A DNA stretch of 64,000 bases from Hexactinellida sp. DTS-2022 (lineage: Eukaryota > Porifera > Hexactinellida). The notes under the pieces were generated by a model that saw only the letters and a program-made list of their open reading frames with translations, made no database searches and had not been told where the DNA came from. Numbering within the stretch: position 1 is the stretch's first letter; each line of letters opens with the position of its first letter. This document shows positions 1 to 10,713 of this stretch, piece after piece. The DNA lies in NCBI GenBank assembly GCA_028753945.1, contig JAPNXP010000009.1, forward strand, positions 1,116,001 to 1,180,000, in the 5' to 3' direction. A program made the position numbers and the translations under genes.

Positions 1-1065
1 TAGAGTGGTGGAAGTTTCCATTCAGCTCACTTCATTAAAGAGATATTCAAGTTTCAGTAGAATATAATCTGTAATGACTCAGCATTTTTTAAGTGGGTGT
101 TGGGTCATCAACCAACATTAACTAACCCATTTTAAATATCGAATTAACAAAATTGTAAAAACACATTTTTTTAACGATGTCATCATCACCTCAAGGTGTC
201 AAGACCCACTTGTATAGGTGGCACGTGTCATAAGGACCAATTGATATATTGAAAGTTTGTTTCTATCTTCTATGATCTCTGAGATTTATGATATTTAATT
301 AATTAGTATAAATAATTATTAATATTATTTATAATATGACACCAATTTCAATGTCAACATACAATTATTAAGTTCAATTATTTTGTCATAAATAATTAAT
401 TAATTAATTTATCTATCAAATTTCAATTCCGCACACTCGATAACCTCTAATATACAAATTGGAAGCTTCTATATAAGTTAAATACAAACTGAATTATTTA
501 TAATTAATTACGTCAGTATATTAACAGTGCAATTATATTCTCGCAGAAGTAAATATAATCATATGTCGTTGTTATGAAATATATAATCTTAATTTTCAAT
601 TGCAAAATAGAAGCCAGCTTGAATTCACAAGTTAAATCAATATAATTATAGCAAGTTGAATCACTAGAGTAGGATTTAACAAGTTAAATCAATATAATTA
701 TTACAAGTTGAAACAATGGAATTAGATTTAACACTTTACTGAAATTGAAGTGTGAGTAAACAAAGAAATCTCAACCCCCATTTATGGCAGAAATTGACCC
801 CTTTATTGGAAAATTTATTCTCCCATCAGACGCAGAATTTTATGGCGAATCCAAATATGAAATAAAATTTGGGGGTTTAGTAAAACATATTTTGAGTTAT
901 GGACCAGACAAATTTTGAAAGGTGTTAAAGATGTGTCCAAAATTTGTTAATCAAAAATCGTAACCCCAGGTGCAAATTAGACGGTCCCATCGCACCTACA
1001 TGCAAAGTTTAAGCCCATCAACTATAGAGCTCTGGCCAGGGCACCGTCTACGGAGAAAAAATAAT

Positions 1066-1178
1066 AATAAAGGCAGTGATTCTAATACTGGGCCACTATA
1101 CTATAGTATAGTCGGCACAGTAATAAAGGCAGTGATTCCAATACTGGGCCACTATACTATAGTATAGTCGGCACAGTA
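1066..1178. repeat. Two copies of 56-bp palindrome-bearing repeat
   Basis: Two consecutive copies of a 56-bp unit that starts aataaaggcagtgatt and ends gtcggcacagt. Each contains the perfect 18-bp palindrome ACTATACTATAGTATAGT. The same unit forms a longer array at 4.5-4.96 kb. Confidence 0.85.
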
Positions 1179-1180
1179 AT

Positions 1181-1307
1181 AAAAAATCCAAAATTGCACC
1201 CTGTGCCGACGCATGTTCCTTTGGTGGCACTATATTTTATTGGTTGGTTATTGATAGTGCCTCCAAAGGAGCATGCTGTCAGACAGGGTGCAATTTTGGA
1301 TTTTTTT
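1181..1307. mobile_element. Foldback element, copy 1
   Basis: About 127 bp with long terminal inverted arms. The left arm runs from aaaaaatccaaaattgca to the block containing catgttcctttggtggcac; the right arm is its near reverse complement and ends tgcaattttggattttt. The short loop is AT-rich. It is one of five copies in the window (others near 2447, 3309, 6118 and 10606). There is no coding capacity, so it is a foldback MITE of unknown superfamily. Confidence 0.8.
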
Positions 1308-2446
1308 TCGCCCAGTCATCATCACTATGAAGGTGTTAAATTATTTCAGAAAGGTGTTTCAGAAGGCAACGACCCTTTAGAGTGGTGGAAGTTTCCATTC
1401 AGCTCACTTCATTAAAGAGATATTCTAGTTTCAGTAGAATATAATCTGTAATGACTCAGCATTTTTCAAGTGGGTGTTGGGTCATCAACCAACATTAACT
1501 AACCCATTTTAAATATCGAATTAACAAAATTGTAAAAACACATTTTTTTAACGATGTCATCATCACCTAAAGGTGTCAAGACCCACTTGTATAGGTGGCA
1601 CGTGTCATAAGGACCAATTGATATATTGAAAGTTTGTTTCTATCTTCTATGATCTCTGAGATTTATGATATTTAATTAATTAGTATAAATAATTATTAAT
1701 ATTATTTATAATATGACACCAATTTCAATGTCAACATACAATTATTAAGTTCAATTATTTTGTCATAAATAATTAATTAATTAATTTATCTATCAAATTT
1801 CAATTCCGCACACTCGATAACCTCTAATATACAAATTGGAAGCTTCTATATAAGTTAAATACAAACTGAATTATTTATAATTAATTACGTCAGTATATTA
1901 ACAGTGCAATTATATTCTCGCAGAAGTAAATATAATCACATAATATGTCGTTGTTATGAAATATATAATCTTAATTTTCAATTGCAAAATAGAAGCCAGC
2001 TTGAATTCACAAGTTAAATCAATATAATTATAGCAAGTTGAATCACTAGAGTAGGATTTAACAAGTTAAATCAATATAATTATTACAAGTTGAAACAATG
2101 GAATTAGATTTAACACTTTACTGAAACTGAAGTGTGAGTAAACAAAGAAATTTAAGCCCCCATTTGTGGCAGAAATTAAACCCCTTATTGAAAGATTTCT
2201 TCTCCCATCAGACGCAGAATTTTACGGTGAATCCAAATATGAAATAAAATTTGCGGGTTTAGTAAAACATATTTTGAGTTATGGACCAGACAAATTTTGA
2301 AAGGTGTTAAAGATGTGTCCAAAATTTGTTAATAAAAAATCGTAACCCCAGGTGCAAATTAGACGGTCCCATCGCACCTACATGCCAAGTTTCAGCCCAT
2401 CAACAATTAAGCTCTGGCCATTGCACCGTCTACGGAGAAAAAAAAA

Positions 2447-2571
2447 AAAAATCCAAAATTGCAGCTGTGCCGACGCATGTTCCTTTGGTGGCACTATATT
2501 TTGTTGGTGGGTCATTGATAGTGCCTCCAAAAGAACATGCTGTCAGCACATCTGCAATTTTGGATTTTTTT
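2447..2571. mobile_element. Foldback element, copy 2
   Basis: Same inverted-arm structure as the copy at 1181, here directly after an A-run. It occupies the equivalent place in the second copy of the ~1.38-kb unit, so it was probably duplicated with that unit rather than inserted independently. Confidence 0.8.
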
Positions 2572-3308
2572 TCGCCAAGTCATCAACGCCTCAAGGTGTC
2601 ATGATCCATTTGTTAATTGATCCGAGCCACAAGGACGGGAGATAAATTTGAAGTTTGTTTCTATCATAAACCATCTTGAGTTTAATGCCATTCATTCATT
2701 ATGTATTGATAATAAATTATATTATTAGTTATTTATTTTAGCAATGTTATCCATGGTTGGTTGAGTTGAGTCAACAAATTCCTTATATTATATTATTTAA
2801 TTTAATCAATTGTATAGTAATACTAAAATTAAATAGAAGCCAGCTGGAATTTATAAGTTAAATCAATATAATTATCGCAAGTTGAATCACTAGAGTAGGA
2901 TTTAACAAGTTAAATCAATATAATTATTACAAGTTGAAACAATAGAATTAGATTTAACACTTTACTGAAATTGAAGTGTCAGTAAACAAAGAAATTTCAA
3001 CCCCCATTTATGGCAGAAATTGACCCCTTTATTGAAAAATTTCTTCTCCCATCAGACGCAGAATTTTATGGCGAATCCAAATGTGAAATAAAATTTTGGG
3101 GTTTAGTAAAACATTTTTTGAGTTATGGACCAGACAAATTTTGAAAGGTGTTAAAGATGTGTCAAGAATTTGTTAATACAAAATCGTAACCCCAGGTGCA
3201 AATTAGACGTCGACTCCGAATCTACATGCCAAGTTTCAGCCCTCTATGTATACAGGTGTGGCCAGGGCACCTGCTACGGAGAAATAATAATAATAATAAA
3301 AATAATAA

Positions 3309-3435
3309 TAAAATCCAAAATTGCAGCCTGTGCCGACGCATGTTCCTTTGGTGGCACTATTTTTTTGTGGTTGTTTATTGATAGTGCCTCCAAAGGAACA
3401 TGCTGTCGGCAAAGCCTGCAATTTTGGATTTTTTT
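3309..3435. mobile_element. Foldback element, copy 3
   Basis: Same ~55-bp inverted arms around an AT-rich loop, preceded by an AAT/AAAAT microsatellite. It lies at the equivalent place in the third partial copy of the large unit. Confidence 0.8.
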
Positions 3436-4509
3436 CCGAAATGTCATCATCACTATGAACGTGTTAAATTATTTCAGAAAGGTGTTTCATAAAGGCAACG
3501 ACCCTTAGTGAGTTGGAAGTTTCGTTTTAGCTCACTTCATTTCAAAGATATTCAAGTTTCAGTAGAATATAATAAGTGATGAGTCAGCATTTTTTTATGT
3601 GCGTGTTGGGTGATCACCCAACACCAACCAACCCATTCGAAGTATAGAATTCACAAAATTGGAAAACACATTTTTTTGACGATGTCATCATTACCTCAAG
3701 GTGTCAGGACCCATTTGTAGAGGTGTTACGTGGCATAAGGATCAATTGTTAAATTTGAAGTTTGTTTCTATCTTATATCATCTCTGAGATTTTTGATATT
3801 TAATTAAATAGTATAAATAATTATTAATATTATTTATAATATAACACCAATTTCAATGTCAACTTACAATTATTAAGTTAAATTATTTTGTCATAAATAA
3901 TTAATTAATTAATTTGGTTATCAAAATTCAATTCCGCACTCTCGATAACCCCTAATAAACAAATTGGAAGCATCTATATAAGTAATATACTGACTGAATT
4001 AATTACGTCAGTCTATTAATAGTGCAATAATATTCTAGCAGAAGGAAATATAATCACACAATCTGTCGTTGTTATGGAATGTACAATCTTAGTTTTCAAT
4101 TAGAAAATAGAAGCCTACTCGATCTCACAAGTTGAATCAATATAATAATAACGATTGAAACAATAGAATTAGATTTAACACTTTCAATTGAACTGAAGTG
4201 TTAGTAAACAAAGGAAACTTGCAACTCAATTGTGGCACAAACTAAGTACAATTTTAAAATTCGTGCACTGTGAAAAGGTGTAGAATTTAATTCTCTATCG
4301 AATGCATATAAATTTAATTTTCGGGTACTATTTATTGTTCCAGTTTCAATATTAAACAGGTGCAAAAATGTGTCCAAAAAAATGTAATAAAAAATCGTGA
4401 CCCCAGGTGCACATCTGTAACCCATGAGACACATATCCTGAAAATTTGGGCTCTTAGTTAATTAAGCTCTGTTCTGTGGAGAGGATACGGAAGGATAATA
4501 ATAATAACT

Positions 4510-4960
4510 AACCAAGGCAGTAAGATTAGAACTGGGCCACTATACTGTAGTATAGTCGGCACAGTAATAAAGGCAGTGATTCTAATACTGGGCCACTATA
4601 CTATAGTATAGTCGGCACAGTAAAAATAATAAAGGCAGTGATTCCAATACTGGGCCACTATACTATAGTATAGTCGGCACAGTAATAATAATAAAGGCAG
4701 TGATTCTAATACTGGGCCACTATACTATAGTATAGTCGGCACAGTAAAAAAAAATAATAAAAATAATAATAATAAAGGCAGTGATTCCAATACTGGGCCA
4801 CTATACTATAGTATAGTCGGCACAGTAATAAAGGCAGTGATTCCAATACTGGGCCACTATACTATAGTATAGTCGGCACAGTAATAATAAAAATAATAAT
4901 AATAAAGGCAGTGATTCCAATACTGGGCCACTATACTATAGTATAGTCGGCACAGTAAAA
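4510..4960. repeat. Array of 56-bp repeats with an 18-bp palindrome
   Basis: About seven to eight copies of the 56-bp unit seen at 1066, separated by variable AATAAT-rich spacers. Every copy has ggcagt...tactgggcc, then the 18-bp palindrome ACTATACTATAGTATAGT (one copy has a single-base variant) and gtcggcacagt. An inverted partial copy without the palindrome lies at about 5044-5085. Confidence 0.9.
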
Positions 4961-5039
4961 AAACGGTCGTTAACGGGTCGTGGATAATTTATGATGTGTA
5001 GTATTTCTAGGAAAATAATGTGCAGCAATACGATCAGAG

Positions 5040-6120
5040 TTTTTTACTGTGCCGACACAGTATCTAATCTTACTGCCTTTATTATCATGTCCCCGTAGAC
5101 GGTGCCCTGGCCACACCTGTATACATTGAGGGCTGAAACTTGGCATGTAGGTTCGGAATGACCGTCTAATTTGCACCTGGGGTTACTATTTTTGATCAAA
5201 TAATTTTAACACCTATTTAAACTAATTATGGTTATTACATGAAATCATACCTTGTGAATTTGATAAAATTTTCATATTGGATAGCTAATTTAATTCTACA
5301 CCTTTTGGAAAATAAAAAATACCAAACTTTACGTTAATTTATGCCACAAATTGGGGTTTAAATTTCTTTGTTTACTCACACTTCAATTTCAGTAAAACTG
5401 TGAAATCTAATTCCATTGTTTCAACTTGTAATAATTATATTGATTTATCTTGTTAAATCTTCCACTATTGTTTCAACTTGCGATAATTAAATTGATTCAA
5501 CTTATAAATTCCAGCTGGCTTCTATTTAACTGTAGTATTACTAGACAATGGATTAAATAAAATAATATAATATAAGGAATTTGTTGACTCAACTCAACCA
5601 ACCGTGGATAACATTTCTAAAATAAATTACTACTAATATATTTTATTATCAATACAAAATGAATGAATGGCAATAAACTCTAGATCAGTGGTTCCCAACC
5701 TTTTCCAAAAAAGTCAGGATATTACCCCCCTAAGCTATATTTTTGCTAAAATTCCCCCCCCAGGATTACAATGTAGAATTTTGGTATGGAAATAACTGAA
5801 AAACTAAGTGAAATATAAATAATACTATCAATGAGAACTGTCAATATAATCAATGCAAGGTATTTTTAATTACTTAGTGATTAAATCATTCAGAGGACAA
5901 AGTCCAGAAAATTTCATTAATATATATAAGTATACCTATGCGGAATTCCTCCCCGAGGATGGCCAAATTCCTCCCCAGGGAGGAATTCCTCCCAGGTTGG
6001 GAACCACTGCTCTAGATGGTTTAAGATAGAAACAAACTTCAAATTCAACTATCGTTCGTTGAGACTCCGACCACTTAACAAATGGTTCTTCACACCTTGG
6101 GCGTTGATGACTTGGCGAAA
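5040..6120. repeat. Inverted copy of repeat-unit sequence
   Basis: Reading the minus strand, this stretch matches about 2600-3300: the same accccaggtgcaaattag block, the same AATTAAATTGATT-rich section and the same segment beginning near the GAATGAATGG motif. It is split by a 324-bp hAT-type MITE. Together with 2600-3300 it forms a large, imperfect inverted repeat with arms over 600 bp separated by about 2 kb. Confidence 0.75.
5686..6009. mobile_element. hAT-type MITE with 8-bp target duplication
   Basis: A 324-bp element with inverted ends CAGTGGTTCCCAACC at the left and GGTTGGGAACCACTG at the right. It is flanked by perfect 8-bp direct repeats CTCTAGAT at 5678-5685 and 6010-6017. The terminal sequence and 8-bp duplication are typical of hAT elements. 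It has no coding capacity. It interrupts the inverted repeat block, so it inserted after that block formed. Confidence 0.93.
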
Positions 6121-6412
6121 AAAAAATCAAAAATTGCAGCCCGTGCCGGCAGCATGTTCCTTTGGAGGCACTATCAATAAACAACACAAAAATATAGTGC
6201 CACCAGTGTTTTTTTTAAGGATTTGCTTAGAGGGCCCTACCAACAATTAGAGGCCCTCACCCTACATTTCATGATATTGAGTACTTAGCACGTTAAAAAT
6301 TAGAGGCCCATTGAGAAAAATTAGAAGCCCATTTTGGGCCTCTAATTTGCCTTAAAAAAAACACTGAGTGCCACCAAAGGAACATGCGTCGGCGCAGGCT
6401 GCAATTTTAGAT
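6118..6412. mobile_element. Foldback element, copy 4, interrupted
   Basis: The left arm (6118-6200) and right arm (6367-6412) of the foldback family are separated by an inserted 163-bp hAT-type MITE. The insert duplicated 8 bp of the element, which proves the order of insertion. The right arm runs directly into the 16-bp minisatellite. Confidence 0.8.
6204..6366. mobile_element. Second hAT-type MITE, 8-bp target duplication
   Basis: A 163-bp element with inverted ends CAGTGTTTTTTTTAAGG and CCTTAAAAAAAACACTG, flanked by perfect 8-bp repeats AGTGCCAC at 6196-6203 and 6367-6374. The body repeats the motif attagaggccca several times. It is non-coding and hAT-like by target-site length. Confidence 0.92.
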
Positions 6413-6830
6413 TTTTTTTAACATGTTTTTTTTTAACATGTTTTTTTTTTAACATGTTTTTTTTTTAACATGTTTTTATTTTAACATGTTTTTATTTTAA
6501 CATGTTTTTATTTTAACATGTTTTTATTTTAACATGTTTTTATTTTAACATGTTTTTATTTTAACATGTTTTTATTTTAACATGTTTTTATTTTAACATG
6601 TTTTTATTTTAACATGTTTTTATTTTAACCTGTTTTTTTTTTAACCTGTTTTTTTTTTAACATGTTTTTATTTTAACATGTTTTTTTTTTAACATGTTTT
6701 TATTTTAACATGTTTTTATTTTAACATGTTTTTATTTTAACATGTTTTTTTTTTAACATGTTTTTTTTTTAACTTGTTTTTATTTTAACATGTTTTTTTT
6801 TTAACATGTTTTTTTTTTAACATGTTTTTT
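6412..6830. repeat. 16-bp minisatellite (TAACATGTTTTTATTT)
   Basis: About 26 head-to-tail copies of a 16-bp unit, mostly TAACATGTTTTTATTT with an all-T variant and two copies with CCTG in place of CATG. The core contains the palindrome AACATGTT, the same core found in the separate 16-bp minisatellite at 23.5-23.9 kb. Confidence 0.95.
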
Positions 6831-6833
6831 GTC

Positions 6834-6900
6834 AAAGTGCTTGTACGCGGAAAGGAATGTAAAGTGCTTGTACGCGGAAAGGAATGTGAAAGGAATGTAA
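6834..6900. repeat. Short direct repeat next to minisatellite
   Basis: Two copies of a ~27-bp unit beginning aaagtgcttgtacgcgg, plus a partial third (aaaggaatgt). No gene is seen here. Confidence 0.8.
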
Positions 6901-7292
6901 ACACATTTATTATTCACTACGCACTTAACAATTTACATAAACGTTAGATTATGATTAATTACTAGTGTATATAGACAGGAGTATAAGATCAAATAATCAA
7001 TACAAAATACCGTAAATACAGTCTACTCCGCTTAATTGGGACACGTTTGTTCCAGGCCTCTTGTCCCAATTAAGCGGAGTTCCCAATTAACCGAAGAAAT
7101 TCTATTTCATGAATATTTAGCAGGGATTCTTAACTTTGTCCAGTTGTGAACCTCCTATGGCAATTTCTCCACTACATGTGGAGCCTTGAGCCCACTTGCA
7201 CCCATAATACAATCTTTGATATTATAGTGACCGTTGGGAATCATCCCTAGAGATTATACTCGGTTGCTACTACATTCGAATGCAAACAGAAA

Positions 7293-8830
7293 TTAAGTAA
7301 AATAATTCTCTATAGTAGTTTGTTTTCTGCTAGTTACAAACCGCCTGAAAATCACTTCAGCACAAGTGTCTAAGGATTTTTGTGCTGCTTCATCAAAACC
7401 CTGTTCTATAAAATATCGTTGCAGGTTTTGAATTGACTCCCTGGCTAACGCATTAGAAATCATTGGTTGACAAATTACGTCGTCTTCGTCTTCTGAACTA
7501 TCCTGCAAGCAAGCCCTTTTACTTATAATCCCTTCAATAATGTAATTATCATAGTTGCTATTGCTTTCTTCAAAGCACTGTAGTTCCTTGTCTATATTCA
7601 GATAGCCATCCACATTAGTCACCTCGGGTAAAACTGGTTCCTTATCTGTTCCCTCTACAGGTTCAGTGAGTGTTCCGAATCCGCTCTTGTGGAAACAATT
7701 GGTGATAGTCTCGTGTTTCACAAGCCGCCAGCTCCTAGCAAGAAAATATATAGCATCAATAAGTGAAATTTTGGAGCTAATATCGATGGCTGTTACTGAC
7801 TTGTTGACTAGATTATCATCAACAGCGCTTATTATCATCTGTACCAATTCCTTCCTGTAGAAAGTCTTTAGGTTTTTGATAACACCTTGATCTAAGGGCT
7901 GTATTAGGGAAGTTGTATTTGCAGGGAGAAATTCGAGTCTAATATTATTGAGACTTTGTATTTTAGGATGTGCTGGACAGTTGTCGACTAGTAATAAGAT
8001 TTTACGATTCTCTCTTATGAGAGCGCATCCCAATCTGTAATCCATTGTTGAAATATTACGCTGGTCATCCAGGCATTACTGTTTGCACAATATACAACAG
8101 GAAGAGTGTCCATGTTAATGCTTTTGAAGCATCTTGGTCTCTTACTTTTCCCAATTATGAGAAGTTTTCTTTTGTCACTACCAGTCATATTGACACACAA
8201 GAGGACTGTAACACGTTCCATAGCTTTCTTGCTACCACTAAGCTGTTCGTATGTGTAGCATAGGGAATTGTCCGGGGTGGCACGATAATACAAACCTGTC
8301 TCATCTGCATTATATATATCGCAGGGATAATATTCACTCAAAAGCTCAGGAAGTTTTGTTGATTTCCAATTCTCTGCTCCTACAAAATCTGCACTAGCCT
8401 TTTCCCCATGAGTATGTTTACATTTGATCTGGTATCTACCTTTCCATCGGGATAACCATCCCTCAGTCGCAATAAAGTCAGGTCTACCTAATTTTTCAGC
8501 GAATTCCTCTGCTTTGGCCTTCAATATCAACCCGCTAATTCTCACACCTTTATGTAGAACAGTTTTAAACCATTGATTTAGCGCTTTGTCTACTTCAGGG
8601 TCTTTCCCACCTCTCTCTCTCTTCCTGGAATTGTTCCTCGCCTTTTCTTCCTCTTCAGAAAACCTTTGACGTAATTCTTGTTCCTGCAATTGAATTCTCC
8701 AGATAGTGGATCTTGGCACAGAGAATAGCTCAGACAGAATACGGAACGTTCTAGATTGCGGTGGCTGCGAGCTAATCTTGTCAAGGAGACGAATTTTCTC
8801 TGGAAGAGTTAAGTCACTTCGCTTCGTCAT
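7293..8830 (-). pseudogene. Frameshifted Tigger/pogo transposase
   Basis: Two overlapping reading frames on the minus strand together cover a whole pogo-type transposase. The upstream frame (8830 to 8015, 271 aa) has an N-terminal CENP-B-like helix-turn-helix, a second DNA-binding region with WLSRWKGRYQIK, and the first catalytic aspartate in IYNADETGLYYR. The downstream frame (8045 to 7293) continues with the second catalytic aspartate in LLLVDNCPAHP and the conserved QPLDQGVIKNL block holding the third. The join falls in a CTCTC run near 8020, where a short indel shifts the frame. Otherwise there are few defects, which suggests recent loss. The C-terminal part has an acidic region before the end. 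Confidence 0.93.
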
Positions 8831-8868
8831 TTCGAAATACGTACACGGATAATTAAGTATAATGACAG

Positions 8869-9390
8869 TGTTTTGACGGAAATGGACCCCCTACAGATTT
8901 GGACCGGGGGGTCCATTTCCGTCAAATATGTAAAATATAGATAGTGTTTGCCGGATTTGGACCCCCCCTTTACAGATTTGGACCCCCCTTTAATTACATA
9001 GTAATTAACCTACGTGTATGAGTTTACTAAACTCAATTTTACTTATTGTAATCTTCATTAATTTCTCCAATTTTTGGAGTTGCCTGTAATCAAGGGGCCT
9101 GAGTTTCACAGATATACACAATTATTAACTTGAGTGCTCAGTATATCTTTGTTGTTAATGTATTGATAAATGACACAAATTTACAGAAATGTTCAAATAA
9201 GAGTAATATCAAGAGAGTTGGGAAGTAAGCATGTATGATGACAAACAGGAAGTAAAGGCTCAATAATGATGACTTGATTATCAAGTTAAAGGGGGGTCCA
9301 AATCCGGCAAACACTATCTATATTTTACATATTTTACGGAAATGGACCCCCCGGTCCAAATCTGTAGGGGGGTCCATTTCCGTCAAAACA
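8869..9390. mobile_element. 522-bp MITE nested in the Tigger element
   Basis: Long inverted ends of about 110 bp: left begins tgttttgacggaaatgg, right ends ccatttccgtcaaaaca. Each end is itself partly self-complementary (acggaaatggacccc... ggggtccatttccgt), so it can form nested hairpins. It is flanked by ACAG at 8865-8868 and 9391-9394, a possible 4-bp target duplication. It lies between the transposase start and the right end of the Tigger element, so it is the younger insertion. No coding capacity. Confidence 0.88.
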
Positions 9391-9756
9391 ACAGGTCTAC
9401 ATTATTAGGGAAATGGAAGTCAGAGTTTTACACTAGAAAAAAAAACGAACGATACGTGAATTAATAGAGTAGACTCCACTTAATTAACCGAAAATATTAC
9501 AAGCCAAACTGTAATTTCTGTTTTGTAAATCCTGTGAAATTTTGACCCAAGTAAGCGGAGAACCCGATTAACCGGTGGCTCTGTAAGCGGAGTATACTGT
9601 ACTAATCACTAAACTAAAGAAAGTAGAGTATACATAGTGGGTGAAACTGTACTTCTGATAAGCCTATTGGTCTAGCACCTTGGGAGGTCTACTTGGGTGG
9701 TGGATGACGAAATTCTAACGCATAATAGCATCATAATGTAGAATAATCAATGGATA

Positions 9757-9961
9757 AATTGTCCCAATTAAGCGGAGAAATTGTCCCAATTAAGCGGAGA
9801 AATTGTCCCAATTAAGCGGAGATATTGTCCCAATTAAGCGGAGATATTGTCCCAATTAAGCGGAGATTTTGTCCCAATTAAGCGGAGATTTTGTCCCAAT
9901 TAAGTGGAGAAATTGCCCCAATTAAGCGGAGATTTTGTCCCAATTAAGCAAAATCTTGTCA
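9757..9961. repeat. Tandem array of Tigger-end motif (22 bp)
   Basis: About nine copies of a 22-bp unit, aaattgtcccaattaagcgg plus ag, with small variants. The unit is the sub-terminal motif of the neighbouring Tigger element (gtcccaattaagcggag at 7063-7080). It is an expansion of what is presumably transposase-contact sequence. Confidence 0.92.
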
Positions 9962-10059
9962 CCGTTTGTCATAATAGACCTAGATTAATAAAATTTGATC
10001 AGATCAATGTAAATATGTACTACATATTGTATTGTTCGTGATATTAATTTGAAGCCAAT

Positions 10060-10211
10060 CAGTTTAGTTTGTCCCGATTAAGCGGAGTTTGTCCCGATTA
10101 ACCGAATTTTTTTAATATTAACTTCTATGGAGATGATTTGGTTTCAGGAAATTTGTCCCAATTAAGCGGTTGTCCCGATTAACCGGTGTCCCGATTAAGC
10201 GGAGTACACTG
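10060..10211. mobile_element. Right end of a second Tigger-derived element
   Basis: Several gtcccgattaagcgg and gtcccgattaaccg motifs lead to the terminus gcggagtacactg at 10211, followed by TA. It is the mate-less end of a separate non-autonomous Tigger derivative; the 22-bp array at 9757 probably lies inside the same element. The left end was not found. Confidence 0.75.
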
Positions 10212-10251
10212 TACATCATAAACTATATTACTTTTCATAATTTATATTCAA

Positions 10252-10555
10252 ATGGCGGGTTTGATTCCACTAATCATTTCTGAACAACAACAACAACAAG
10301 AATCTCTAGCTCGGGAGCGAGTTTTCAGGTCATTGTCTACATGGGGTGATCCGAATGGCTCCTGACAAGGTTTGCACCATTATTGCTTCATGTGCTGTGC
10401 TACATGATATGGCTATACGTGTAGTTTGGAAGCAACCAATGCTGGACGATTCGCCTATTGACCAACTTATGGATGAACCTATTGTAATTGAAGAATTGAG
10501 ACACTGGGCTGCTAAGCATTACAGAGACCAATTTGCTATTCATAATTTTGATTGA
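10252..10555 (+). pseudogene. Internally deleted PIF/Harbinger transposase remnant
   Basis: A short frame from the ATG at 10252 has the Harbinger-nuclease-like N-terminus with a glutamine run followed by ESLARERVFRS, and stops at 10363. A second frame overlaps it from 10346 to 10555, giving RMAPDKVCTIIASCAVLHDM and a C-terminal tail, the characteristic end of HARBI1/PIF transposases. The central DDE domain is absent. It looks like N- and C-terminal ends joined by a large internal deletion with a frame change. A domesticated small protein is possible but less likely. Confidence 0.7.
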
Positions 10556-10605
10556 ATTTATATATGTAAATGAAGATAATTAGTTGAAGTAAATTTAATT
10601 AATTC

Positions 10606-10713
10606 AAAAAAATCCAAAATGTTCCTTTGGTGGCACTATATTTTGTTGTTGGTTTATTGATAGTGCCTCCAAAGGAACATGCTGTCGGCACAGGCTGCAA
10701 TTTTGGATTTTTT
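10606..10713. mobile_element. Foldback element, copy 5 (solitary)
   Basis: The only copy outside the 1-6.4 kb cluster. The left arm is shortened (it lacks the gcagcctgtgccgac part), while the right arm is whole and ends tgcaattttggatttttt. Its presence here shows that the family moves on its own. Confidence 0.8.

Larger units (their letters stand above)
1..4200. repeat. Tandemly duplicated ~1.38-kb repeat unit
   Basis: The sequence at position 1 (tagagtggtggaagtttcc) recurs at 1378, and the following ~1 kb is nearly identical, so 1-1377 and 1378-2570 are direct copies of one unit. The unit contains AT-rich DNA, a foldback element near its end and (in copy 1) two 56-bp repeats. A third stretch, about 2840-3436, matches the latter half of the unit, and 3437-4200 matches the first half in diverged form. 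Segment 2580-2840 is different and instead resembles the inverted block at 5.5-6.1 kb. No coding capacity beyond short spurious frames is seen. Copy 1 is cut by the window edge. This is most likely a non-autonomous transposon or satellite-like cluster; the family is not recognised. Confidence 0.85.
7019..9599 (-). mobile_element. Tigger/pogo-family DNA transposon
   Basis: Ends are CAGTCTACTCCGCTT at the left and AAGCGGAGTATACTG at the right (inverse, one mismatch), flanked by TA at 7017-7018 and 9600-9601, the target duplication of Tc1/mariner-pogo elements. The 2581 bp include a 522-bp nested MITE; without it and its 4-bp duplication the element is about 2.06 kb, usual for Tigger. The ends contain repeated motifs gtcccaattaagcggag. 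The transposase gene on the minus strand is frameshifted, so this copy cannot make an intact enzyme. Related short derivatives occur at 9.75-10.2, 41.4, 44.5 and 45.7 kb. Confidence 0.93.

Noticed and set aside
970-3508. Short frames in the repeat cluster
   Set aside because: They run through foldback arms and the 56-bp repeats and are repeated with the unit; no domain is visible.
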